Assembly (NCBI RefSeq): GCF_020164555.1
Contig: NZ_JAIQZB010000021.1
Location: forward strand, 1-64,000
Length of the DNA stretch: 64,000 nt
Source of the DNA: Salegentibacter lacus
GTDB taxonomy: Bacteria > Bacteroidota > Bacteroidia > Flavobacteriales > Flavobacteriaceae
Reading direction: 5' to 3'
Part shown: piece after piece, positions 27,392 to 35,490 of the stretch
Layout of the letters: the number at the start of each line of letters is the position of its first letter
Numbering within the stretch: position 1 is the first letter of the stretch
Program-made: the position numbers and the translations under genes
The notes under the pieces: model-generated
The model's input: only the letters and a program-made list of their open reading frames with translations
What the model was told of the DNA's origin: nothing
Database searches by the model: none

Positions 27392-30300
27392 CTAAGCCTG
27401 AATTGTTGTTGGTTCTTCTCCATTTTCGTCTGTGGAATTAGAAGAAACACTCTCCCTCCAAATAGCCTGTAAAACCGGCACCACAAAAATCGTCATAATC
27501 TGGATCACCATTCCTCCTACAATAGGGATAGCCATGGGCACCATAATATCAGAACCTTTTCCGGTTGAAGTAAGTACCGGGAAAAGGGCAATTATCGTTA
27601 CCGCCGTGGTCATCATTGCGGGACGAACCCTTTTTAGACCGGCTTCCATTACCGCCTCACGAACTTCTGAAACTGTTTTTGGATTTTTGCGTTCAAAAAC
27701 CTGGTGAATATAAGTTCCCATTAAAACGCCATCATCTGTAGCAATCCCAAACAAAGCGATAAAACCAACCCAAACCGCCACACTCAAGTTAATCTCGTGC
27801 ATTTGGAATAGGTTGCGCATATTCGTACCGAACATATCAAAATCCATAAACCACCCCTGCCCGTAAAGCCAAATCATAATAAAGCCGCCGGCAAAGGCCA
27901 CAAACACCCCAGAGAAGTGAATTGTTGATGCAATAATGCTCTTAAACTGAAAATAGAGTAACAGGAAAATGATAAGCAAACAAATAGGAATTAAGATGGC
28001 CAAACGTTTTACAGCTCGCACCTGGTTTTCATAATTTCCGGAGAATTTGTAACTGATCCCCTGGGGCACTTTCAGTTCGCCGGCATCAATTTTATCCTGA
28101 ATATGCTGCTGTGCATCATTTACCACATTTACTTCTGCATAACCGTCACGTTTATCGAAGAGCACGTACCCGGTTAAAAAAGTTTCTTCACTTTTTATCA
28201 TTTGCGGCCCACGTTCATACTTAAGCTCAGCGAGTTCTCCTAACGGAATTTGAGCTCCATCAGAAGTCGGTATCAAAATGTTCTTAATACTTTCTGGATC
28301 ATCTCTTAATTCGCGGGGATATCTCACTCTAACCGGAAACCGCTCTCTGCCTTCTACCGTAGAGGTAATTTCCATTCCGCCAATTGCGATTTCAATAGTT
28401 TGCTGCACATCTTCAATGCTAAGTCCGTAGCGGGCAATCGCATTTCGATCTATATCAATTTCCAGGTAAGGTTTTCCAACAACGCGATCGGCAAAAACTG
28501 CTTCAGATTTAACCGAAGGCACTTCTTTTAACAATTCTTCCAGTTCCATCCCAAAATCCTGAATGGTTCTTAGATCTGGTCCGTAAACTTTTATTCCCAT
28601 TGGCGCCCGCATCCCGGTTTGTAACATCACCAAACGGGTTTCTATAGGTTGTAATTTTGGTGCGGAAGTTACTCCGGGAAGTTTGGTGCGTTTGGTAATT
28701 TCATTCCAAATATCATCGGGACTGTTAATATGCTCCCGCCAGTTTCGGTAGAACCTTCCATCTTCATCTTCTACTAAATTTGCTGCGGTAACATCTCGCT
28801 GAATCCCTTCAGAATTGGTTAAAGTATCCCCGGATTTCAGAATAAATCGGTTTTGATCATCAACCTTGAAACGTTGCATTGAACCGTCTTCAGCATGAAT
28901 ATATTCCGATTTATAATTAATAATATTTTCAAACATAGATATTGGCGCAGGGTCTAAAGCGGTTTCAGCCCTACCTAATTTACCAACGGCAACCTCTACT
29001 TCAGGAATACTGGTTACCGCCATATCCAATTGCTTCAGGGTTTTGGTAGTTTCCTCCATCCCTGCATGTGGCATGGTGGTTGGCATCAATAAAAAGCTAC
29101 CTTCGCTAAGTGAAGGCATAAATTCTTTGCCTACACCGGGAAAAGTATGTGCCATCCCACTCCAAACCTGGGTTGTTCTCACATTCCAGCCTACTTTATC
29201 AAATCCATTGGCTACAAATCCGAATAATTTTGGAAAACCAAACCAAATCATCGCTCCAAAAAAGATAGTGATTATTGGCAGACTTAGGAATTTCCCCTTA
29301 TTGGTTAAACACCAATTTAAGATGGGTTCGTAAAATTTCACCACCATCATTAATATCACCAAAGTGATACTAAGCAACAGGATTACAAAGATATAATTGG
29401 CCAAAGCCGATTTCTGGAACCCAAGTGGCATCCACTCTTCAGCAAGGAAAAATATGGTAACTGCCAGAATTAAACCCGGAATAACCAAATTTGTATATTT
29501 CCCGAAAAACTGTGGATTCCTGTCTTCAACAATTTTTACAATTCCGATTAGCGTTAATGCTAATGGCAACCAAAAACTAAAAATAATGGCCAAAGCGATT
29601 CCTGAAACGATTAAAACAATATTCCAGATTCGTTGGGTCCTCCTTTTATTAACTTTAATGTTGAAAAAGAAATACGACAGCATTGGCAATACAAAAACAC
29701 CAATAAGAAAAGCGGCGACCAGCGCAAATGTTTTGGTAAAAGCCAGGGGACGGAATAATTTACCCTCAGCATTTTCCATAAAGAAAACCGGGATAAAACT
29801 CACAATCGTGGTGGCTAGTGCTGTGGTTACAGCGGGAGCCACTTCAGCGGTTGCTTTGTAAATTATTCCTGCCAGTTTATTGCCACTCACATTTTTGTTT
29901 TCAGGCATTTCGAGCCATCGAATTGTGTTTTCAACAAAAACAATCCCAACATCTACCATAACTCCAATGGCAATTGCAATTCCTGAAAGCGCCACCACAT
30001 TAGCATCCACGCCAAGATAGCGCATCGCGATAAAGGTCATAAGTACCGCAACAGGTAATAAACTGGAAATTAAAATAGAAGCACGCAGGTTTAAAACCAA
30101 TACAATAATTACAATAATACTGATGAGTACCTCGTGAGATAGTGCCCTCTCCAGCGTGTTTATGGTTTCATTAATCAGTTGCGTTCTATCGTAGAATGGG
30201 ACTATGGTTAGTTGACTTTCGGTACCATCAGCAAGGGTTTTAGATGGTAATCCCGTGGATATTTCCTGAATTTTATCTTTAGTATTTTGAATAACCGCCA

Positions 30301-31240
30301 GCGGATTTGAACCATAGCGAGCTACAACCACACCTCCAACAACCTCAGCACCACCTTTATCCAAAACACCACGGCGTTCAGCAGGCCCCAAACTTACCCG
30401 ACCAAGATCTTTAATAAGAACAGGTGTGTTATCATTTTCGGCAACAACGGTATTTTCAATATCTTCAATCGATTCAATATACCCGAGTCCACGAACAAGG
30501 TATTCTACCTTATTCACTTCTAAAGTTTTCGCACCGGCATCACGATTAGAATTCTTTACCGCCATCATTACCTGGTTGATACCAATTCCGTAAGCTTTGA
30601 GGGCATCTGGATTTACATCGATTTGATATTCCTGCACAAATCCGCCGATAGAAGCTACTTCAGAAACTCCTTTAGCCCCGCTTAGGCCAAGCTTTACATA
30701 ATAATCCTGGACTTTGCGCAATTCGTGAAGGTCCCAACCACCGGTAACATTTCCGTCTTTATCGCGTCCCTCTAAAGTGTACCAAAAAACCTGACCCAGG
30801 CCGGTAGCGTCTGGTCCTAAAGTAGGTTGAGCATCATCGGGTAACAAGCCGGCAGGAAGCGAATTCAATTTCTCTAAAACCCTGCTTCTGGACCAGTAAA
30901 ATTCTACATCTTCTTCAAAAATGATGTAAATACTGGAAAAACCGAACATAGAAGAACTACGAATAGATTTCACCCCCGGAATTCCCAAAAGCGAACTGGT
31001 TAGCGGATAAGTGATTTGATCTTCTATATCCTGTGGGGAACGCCCGGGCCAATCGGTGAAAACAATTTGCTGATTTTCTCCAATATCGGGAATAGCATCT
31101 ACCGGAACAGGATCACTTGGTAAAAACCCGGTGTCCCAATCAAAAGGCGCAGTTACCAGTCCCCAACCGATTAGAGAGACCAAAAGCAAAATGGAAACCA
31201 GTCGGTTATAAAGAAAATATTTTATAATCTTGTTGAACAT
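27392..31240 (-). CDS. cusA: CusA/CzcA family heavy-metal efflux RND pump
   Basis: A 1282-residue inner-membrane proton-driven pump. The N-terminus shows VDAIPDIGENQQIVFTDWPG and GIPGVKSIRSSSMFGFSSIY. The proton-relay helix region (VALSGIAIAIGVMVDVGIVF, Asp) and the Cus-type LMPTTMPHAGMEET are present, and the sequence ends with a second RND repeat (FGIATDDGVLMG). Cus pumps are Cu(I)/Ag(I) exporters; Czc pumps carry Zn, Co and Cd. The Met-rich loop and copper context favour copper. Residues of about 535-635 are an extra block of hydrophobic helices between repeats, which makes the protein some 230 residues longer than enterobacterial CusA. Confidence 0.93.
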   Translation of the reverse strand: MFNKIIKYFLYNRLVSILLLVSLIGWGLVTAPFDWDTGFLPSDPVPVDAIPDIGENQQIVFTDWPGRSPQDIEDQITYPLTSSLLGIPGVKSIRSSSMFGFSSIYIIFEEDVEFYWSRSRVLEKLNSLPAGLLPDDAQPTLGPDATGLGQVFWYTLEGRDKDGNVTGGWDLHELRKVQDYYVKLGLSGAKGVSEVASIGGFVQEYQIDVNPDALKAYGIGINQVMMAVKNSNRDAGAKTLEVNKVEYLVRGLGYIESIEDIENTVVAENDNTPVLIKDLGRVSLGPAERRGVLDKGGAEVVGGVVVARYGSNPLAVIQNTKDKIQEISTGLPSKTLADGTESQLTIVPFYDRTQLINETINTLERALSHEVLISIIVIIVLVLNLRASILISSLLPVAVLMTFIAMRYLGVDANVVALSGIAIAIGVMVDVGIVFVENTIRWLEMPENKNVSGNKLAGIIYKATAEVAPAVTTALATTIVSFIPVFFMENAEGKLFRPLAFTKTFALVAAFLIGVFVLPMLSYFFFNIKVNKRRTQRIWNIVLIVSGIALAIIFSFWLPLALTLIGIVKIVEDRNPQFFGKYTNLVIPGLILAVTIFFLAEEWMPLGFQKSALANYIFVILLLSITLVILMMVVKFYEPILNWCLTNKGKFLSLPIITIFFGAMIWFGFPKLFGFVANGFDKVGWNVRTTQVWSGMAHTFPGVGKEFMPSLSEGSFLLMPTTMPHAGMEETTKTLKQLDMAVTSIPEVEVAVGKLGRAETALDPAPISMFENIINYKSEYIHAEDGSMQRFKVDDQNRFILKSGDTLTNSEGIQRDVTAANLVEDEDGRFYRNWREHINSPDDIWNEITKRTKLPGVTSAPKLQPIETRLVMLQTGMRAPMGIKVYGPDLRTIQDFGMELEELLKEVPSVKSEAVFADRVVGKPYLEIDIDRNAIARYGLSIEDVQQTIEIAIGGMEITSTVEGRERFPVRVRYPRELRDDPESIKNILIPTSDGAQIPLGELAELKYERGPQMIKSEETFLTGYVLFDKRDGYAEVNVVNDAQQHIQDKIDAGELKVPQGISYKFSGNYENQVRAVKRLAILIPICLLIIFLLLYFQFKSIIASTIHFSGVFVAFAGGFIMIWLYGQGWFMDFDMFGTNMRNLFQMHEINLSVAVWVGFIALFGIATDDGVLMGTYIHQVFERKNPKTVSEVREAVMEAGLKRVRPAMMTTAVTIIALFPVLTSTGKGSDIMVPMAIPIVGGMVIQIMTIFVVPVLQAIWRESVSSNSTDENGEEPTTIQA

Positions 31241-31320
31241 AAATGTGGATATACATTTGATTATTTAATTCTGAGATCAAAAACAGAAGGTGAATAATCT
31301 GATTTTGAATCAATACACAA

Positions 31321-31428
31321 CGTCAAATTGAGTTTGATTTTTCAAGATTGTTTCGAGCTAAAAATGTTATTTTAGTTGAAAAGATTCTCGATACAATTCC
31401 GATTTCTTCGGAATCACTCAAATTGACG
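31321..31428. repeat. Inverted-repeat intergenic element between cusA and the HYC_CC_PP gene
   Basis: The outer arms CGTCAAATTGAGT (31321-31333) and ACTCAAATTGACG (31416-31428) pair with one mismatch. A smaller hairpin GATTTCTTCGGAATC lies at 31401-31415. The size and layout resemble dispersed palindromic elements in flavobacterial genomes. No gene is present in 31241-31447. Confidence 0.5.
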
Positions 31429-31447
31429 AATAATTATAAAAAGTATA

Positions 31448-31840
31448 TCAAATAAGGAAAACCTGGTCTTCAAGTTGTATGTCCTTGACCAGAAGTGGTG
31501 GAGAATAATTCTTAAAAGGAATGATTTCTTTTGAAAAATCTTCGAAAATAAAAATGTAAGAATAAGCGAAACCGGTTAGAAAGGCCTGTTGGTTAAGGTC
31601 TAATGCATCAAACTGATGTTTTAATTCATCCTGGCCTTCTACCGCTATTTTTTCGTTGGAACAACAGGAATCTTCAGTTGAGGTTTCCATTTCCATCCCA
31701 CAGGTTTTGGCTTCAGAAAAAATAGCTGTATCTACTAAAAAGCTTCCACAGAAATGTTTATCAACCGTAAAAGAAAAGGTTGAAAACAACACCATAAATG
31801 CCATTGCTATAGAAATGCTATGTTGAAAAGCTTTTTTCAT
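31448..31840 (-). CDS. HYC_CC_PP family protein
   Basis: A 130-residue exported protein. It has a signal peptide (about 1-24), then the motif set that names the family: His29-Phe-Cys31, Cys59-Cys60 and Pro-Pro in NYSPPLL. The Cys, His and Met (KTCGMEMET) suggest metal binding. The family often sits beside cusA in Bacteroidota, as here. The reaction or partner is unknown. It is the first gene of the copper run on this strand, about 200 bases before cusA, with an intergenic repeat between them. Confidence 0.8.
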   Translation of the reverse strand: MKKAFQHSISIAMAFMVLFSTFSFTVDKHFCGSFLVDTAIFSEAKTCGMEMETSTEDSCCSNEKIAVEGQDELKHQFDALDLNQQAFLTGFAYSYIFIFEDFSKEIIPFKNYSPPLLVKDIQLEDQVFLI

Positions 31841-31906
31841 CAGTTACAAAAATAGGCAAAATTTTGAAACAAAGTACTTTTCGGTTTTTGGGAATAACTT
31901 TCAAGA

Positions 31907-32350
31907 TTATGGGTTTTCCCGTTTTTTCAATCGGTAATAGTAAAAAGCAGGAAGTAAAATGAGAATAAATATGGGGTGAATTAAAAATCGACGAACATAA
32001 AACAATCCCATCACATTTTCCGAATTCAGATTAAAATAAAGCACGCTAAAAGCGGCAATACTAATTCCAAAAAGCAAAGTAAAAAGCAGTGCGGCAAACT
32101 TCACAATGTTTTTATCACGAAAAGCTACAAAAAGGATTAACAGCGAAATTAGGGTGTTAAGCCAGTAGCGTAAACTTATATTTAGTAATAGTTTTGAGAA
32201 GATAATTTCAGGAACTTCCATTGCTAAATGCCCGCCATAACGATAGAAATCGATTAAAGGATCGTAAAAAAGCTGATGTTCAAATAGTCTCACCAAAACC
32301 AGCAAAACAACTAAAACCCCAATACCTAAAAGTCTTAATAATTGTTTCAT
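31907..32350 (-). CDS. Exosortase F system-associated membrane protein
   Basis: A 147-residue protein with about four membrane helices and a basic C-terminus (YRLKKRENP). It matches the small family found directly after XrtF in Flavobacteriia, with the conserved-looking YDPLIDFY near residue 30. Its function is unknown; it probably helps the exosortase in protein sorting. It overlaps xrtF by 4 bases and so is translationally coupled to it. Confidence 0.85.
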   Translation of the reverse strand: MKQLLRLLGIGVLVVLLVLVRLFEHQLFYDPLIDFYRYGGHLAMEVPEIIFSKLLLNISLRYWLNTLISLLILFVAFRDKNIVKFAALLFTLLFGISIAAFSVLYFNLNSENVMGLFYVRRFLIHPIFILILLPAFYYYRLKKRENP

Positions 32351-32892
32351 AGTTTTTGTTTTCGGCTGTAAATACGTACCCAGATCACCCAGAGTATAAA
32401 TACGGTGCCGTAGATAATTAATGGAAAAATGATACTGTGAAGGAAGTCGGTATATTGAGGGTATTCATAAATCCCCATCGCGAGAATAGCAATTCTAATA
32501 ATATTCATCACATAAATAATCACGGCACCCGCCAGTAGGTAAAGTAACGTGAGTTTTAACCTCCCGAAGAAAGAAAGTACAAAAGATGTAAATAAAATTA
32601 TAATACTAATCGCATTACATCCTTCTACAATCCTGGCCAAATAAACTTCATTAACCATAAGCTTCATAGAAAGTTCTGACTGGTGCGGTAAAATTTGAGC
32701 GCTGTACCCAAAACTATTTATTAAGGCTTCACTTTGTTTTGCTACGAGGTGTGTGAAATAATCAGGGAAATAAACCGGCGACCTAAAAAACTCTAAATAG
32801 AGATTATAGATTAGAGTTAAAACCAGGTAGCTTCCCAAAAACGTAAAGATGAAACGAAGTACCGATTTATATTTAACGAATAACTTAAGCAA
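32347..32892 (-). CDS. xrtF: Exosortase family protein XrtF
   Basis: A 181-residue membrane peptidase/transpeptidase of the exosortase superfamily, which cleaves C-terminal sorting signals and attaches proteins to the envelope. Several helices and the catalytic triad positions are visible: Cys92 in VEGCNAIS, Arg133 in NIIRIAIL and His152 in DFLHSIIFP. Length is short, as expected for the XrtF branch. Together with the associated protein it forms a two-gene unit. No protein with an obvious matching C-terminal sorting tag was recognised in this window. Confidence 0.92.
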   Translation of the reverse strand: MLKLFVKYKSVLRFIFTFLGSYLVLTLIYNLYLEFFRSPVYFPDYFTHLVAKQSEALINSFGYSAQILPHQSELSMKLMVNEVYLARIVEGCNAISIIILFTSFVLSFFGRLKLTLLYLLAGAVIIYVMNIIRIAILAMGIYEYPQYTDFLHSIIFPLIIYGTVFILWVIWVRIYSRKQKL

Positions 32893-32955
32893 GTTTTGAG
32901 TTGGTTTTTAACAAATTTATATAAATATGAGCCTGTGCTTACTATTATTTTTAAA

Positions 32956-32963
32956 TACTTTTG
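32956..32963 (+). promoter_or_regulatory. -7 promoter box of the GAF protein gene
   Basis: TACTTTTG fits TAnnTTTG and lies 17 bases before the ATG at 32980. It shows that the in-frame ATG at 32896 is upstream of the RNA start. Confidence 0.5.
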
Positions 32964-32979
32964 CACCAAAATATTAACT

Positions 32980-33438
32980 ATGCCATTTCAGAAACTAAAA
33001 CCGGAAATTAAAACGATTCTTGAAAACGATAATCTATCGGTAGACCACAGGTTATCTCAGGTTTGCGAAGTTTTAAAAGAGAATATCCCGTATTACGACT
33101 GGGTAGGTTTTTATTTTAAAAATGGTGATAAAGACGAATTGAAATTACGCTCTTTTGCCGGTGAACCTACAGATCATACTATTATTCCCTTCGGAAAAGG
33201 GATTTGCGGGCAGGTAGCTGTTTCTAATAAAAACTTTGTTGTTCCCGATGTAAAAGCACAAACCAACTATATAGCCTGTAGTATTAATGTTAAAGCTGAA
33301 ATTGTTGTTCCGCTTTTCTTAAACGGTGAAAATATTGGCCAGATTGATATAGATTCTCACACCCCAGATCCATTTTCTAAAGAAGATGAAGAATTTTTAG
33401 AATGGGTAAATGAGAGGGTTGCTGAAGTTTTGAATTAA
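32980..33438 (+). CDS. GAF domain protein, free-methionine-(R)-sulfoxide reductase-like
   Basis: A 152-residue single GAF domain. It has the family core WVGFYF, PFGKGICGQVAVSNK, VVPDV and YIACSINVKAEIVVPL. Cys76 and Cys100 are spaced like the two main cysteines of fRMsr enzymes (24 apart, as for Cys94 and Cys118 in E. coli). The position matching the third cysteine (Cys84) is His66. It probably reduces free Met-R-sulfoxide in the cytosol. The start at 32980 follows a promoter box. It diverges from xrtF. Confidence 0.82.
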   Translation: MPFQKLKPEIKTILENDNLSVDHRLSQVCEVLKENIPYYDWVGFYFKNGDKDELKLRSFAGEPTDHTIIPFGKGICGQVAVSNKNFVVPDVKAQTNYIACSINVKAEIVVPLFLNGENIGQIDIDSHTPDPFSKEDEEFLEWVNERVAEVLN

Positions 33439-33439
33439 A

Positions 33440-33958
33440 TTAATTATTTGCTTCAATAATACCGGCTATTTTTTTGTAAACGCTCTCGTCTTCGATTGTA
33501 ATTCTAACTGAAGAATACATTGCCGGTTCCCCTTTAAAATCCAGAGGTTTTATAGTTTTCAAAACTTCTATTTTTGAAACTTTTTTTAAGACTTCAACTA
33601 TTTTTTCAATTTTCCCCTTTTCAGGATTAACATCTAAAAGTAGCCGTTCTTCTGCGAAAGCAACAATATATAGAGGTCTTGAAGGGGATTCTTCTTTAAA
33701 ATTGAAGCCTTTGAGTTCTTTCTTTTGCCGTTCAGTTTCAAAATCGCCATTTCTATAATTGAAATAGACAGCTGTATCCTGCAACATTCTATGGCGAATT
33801 TTAGCTAATTGTGCATCTAAGCCCCTGGTATTTTTAAGATTTTTCAACCACTCCTGGTTTTCCATCTTACTTAAGATAAAATCTTCCTGCGCGTTAAAGC
33901 TTTGAAAAGTAAAAAAGACAATAATAATTAATACTTCTGGAATAAATATCCTCTTCAT
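33440..33958 (-). CDS. Secreted protein of unknown function
   Basis: A 172-residue protein with a signal peptide (about 1-23, ending FQSFNAQ) and no lipobox. The body is alpha/beta with RGLDAQLAKIRHRMLQ, FNYRNGDFETERQK and VRITIEDESVYKK. I recognise no family. Its stop is one base from that of the convergent GAF gene, and it follows the MacB-like permease by 39 bases on the same strand, so it may be co-transcribed with that permease. Confidence 0.55.
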   Translation of the reverse strand: MKRIFIPEVLIIIVFFTFQSFNAQEDFILSKMENQEWLKNLKNTRGLDAQLAKIRHRMLQDTAVYFNYRNGDFETERQKKELKGFNFKEESPSRPLYIVAFAEERLLLDVNPEKGKIEKIVEVLKKVSKIEVLKTIKPLDFKGEPAMYSSVRITIEDESVYKKIAGIIEANN

Positions 33959-33997
33959 ATGCTCTCTTTAACTCAGTATAATTTTCATCCTTCGTTC

Positions 33998-35251
33998 TTA
34001 CATTCCCGTCCTAATCGCTTCTACCGGATCTAATTTTGAAGCAGAAATTGCCGGAATTATTCCTGAAATTAAACCGATTACTGCTGAAACCGCAGTCCCT
34101 ATAAACATATTCCAGGGTGAAAGCACAAACTCAAAATCTCCGGTAAATTGGGAAGCTGCGAGGGAAACTAACCAAACCAGGCCTAAGCCAACGAGTCCAC
34201 CAATTATTGCAAGAATTATCGCTTCAAATAAAAATTGAAATAAAATAAATTTATTCTTCGCTCCTAAAGATTTCTGAATTCCAATGAGGTTGGTTCGCTC
34301 TTTAACGCTTACGAACATAATATTGGCAATTCCAAAGCCACCAACAAGGAGAGAAAAGCCGCTAATGATCAATCCGATAAAATTCAGTTGACCGGTGATA
34401 TTGTCTATAAAATCGGCAAAGCCCTGTAGCTGGTTAACAAAGAAATTATTGATATCGCCGGGTTTTATTCCGCGGTAATTTCTAAGTTGCTGCTCTAAAA
34501 CCGCTATATATTCAGCATTATCAACATCTTCTTCAGGCTTTAAAATTAACTGCGGAAACACGCCTTTGTTATTATCGCCATAAACCCTTCTGGCAATATT
34601 AACCGGGAGAAAAACCTGGCCATCCCTTGAGCCACCAAATAAACTGGAACCTTGTTTTTTAAGCACGCCAATAACCGTGAATTTACGGCCGTACATTCGC
34701 ACTTCTTTCCCTAGCGGATTGAAATTTCCAAAAAGATTATTGGCAATTTCGTGGCCTAAAACAATTACCGGAGAACCACTAACCGATTCAGATTCGTTAA
34801 AGAAACGTCCCTCTTCCAGTTCTAGGGCTTCAATATCGTAATATTCGTGCGTAACTGCTCCCACGCCAACGCCTGTACTGGTAACATCTTCGTGCTTTAT
34901 AGATTCATCGGGTACCCCGATGGTAAAACTTATAGATTCGGTATTGGGAAGGCTCCTTTTTAGGAATTGATATTCATCGTAAGAAACATCTGGAAATTGC
35001 TGGCGTTTCCATTGTGGAACTTCGGTAGGACCAAAAGAAAAACGCATTACTATAATAGTGCTATTATCTAAAGCGCTTAAGCTCCCTTTAATTTCCCGCT
35101 CTAAAGAATCTACCGCGGCAAGCACACCAATGATGGAAAAAATACCAATGGTAACCCCAAGCAAAGAAAGGAATGTCCTTAATTTATTGTTTTTGAGTGC
35201 ATTAATCGCAAAATTAAAACTCTCTTTAAGTACACGTAAATATATCAGCAT
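33998..35251 (-). CDS. MacB-like ABC transporter permease
   Basis: A 417-residue permease with one N-terminal helix (LRTFLSLLGVTIGIFSIIGVLAAV), a large periplasmic MacB_PCD domain and three C-terminal helices (FtsX core, VSVKERTNLIGIQKSLGAK, then the closing ISASKLDPVEAIRTGM). Such proteins power mechanotransmission of export or lipoprotein handling with a separate ATPase. No ATPase gene lies beside it here. The ATG at 35251 is chosen; an upstream ATG at 35278 adds nine unlikely residues. Confidence 0.88.
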   Translation of the reverse strand: MLIYLRVLKESFNFAINALKNNKLRTFLSLLGVTIGIFSIIGVLAAVDSLEREIKGSLSALDNSTIIVMRFSFGPTEVPQWKRQQFPDVSYDEYQFLKRSLPNTESISFTIGVPDESIKHEDVTSTGVGVGAVTHEYYDIEALELEEGRFFNESESVSGSPVIVLGHEIANNLFGNFNPLGKEVRMYGRKFTVIGVLKKQGSSLFGGSRDGQVFLPVNIARRVYGDNNKGVFPQLILKPEEDVDNAEYIAVLEQQLRNYRGIKPGDINNFFVNQLQGFADFIDNITGQLNFIGLIISGFSLLVGGFGIANIMFVSVKERTNLIGIQKSLGAKNKFILFQFLFEAIILAIIGGLVGLGLVWLVSLAASQFTGDFEFVLSPWNMFIGTAVSAVIGLISGIIPAISASKLDPVEAIRTGM

Positions 35252-35460
35252 AATAAATAAAGCCCGGGACAAACCCACGAAGCATTGATTTGAAAATTAA
35301 ATCTTTTTGACGCCAGCTCGACACATTTCAAATCTCATTTATTGAATAAATAAAGTCGAGATTTTTATGTGCTTAGTGGTATGACGCCCGGGTTTAAAAT
35401 TCGTTACAAAATTTCTGGATAAATAAAGGAAATGCCTTTTATGTTTTTGGGTTAAATACT

Positions 35461-35468
35461 TACTTTTG
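35461..35468 (+). promoter_or_regulatory. -7 promoter box of purH
   Basis: TACTTTTG fits TAnnTTTG, about 22 bases before the ATG of purH. The nearest upstream TTTTTG (35444-35449) is closer than the usual spacing, so the -33 part is doubtful. No PurR-like operator was recognised. Confidence 0.45.
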
Positions 35469-35490
35469 CCACTTTAACAAACACAACACA

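Noticed and set aside
29397-29861. 154-residue plus-strand frame opposite cusA
   Set aside because: Mirror of membrane helices of CusA; no start signals.
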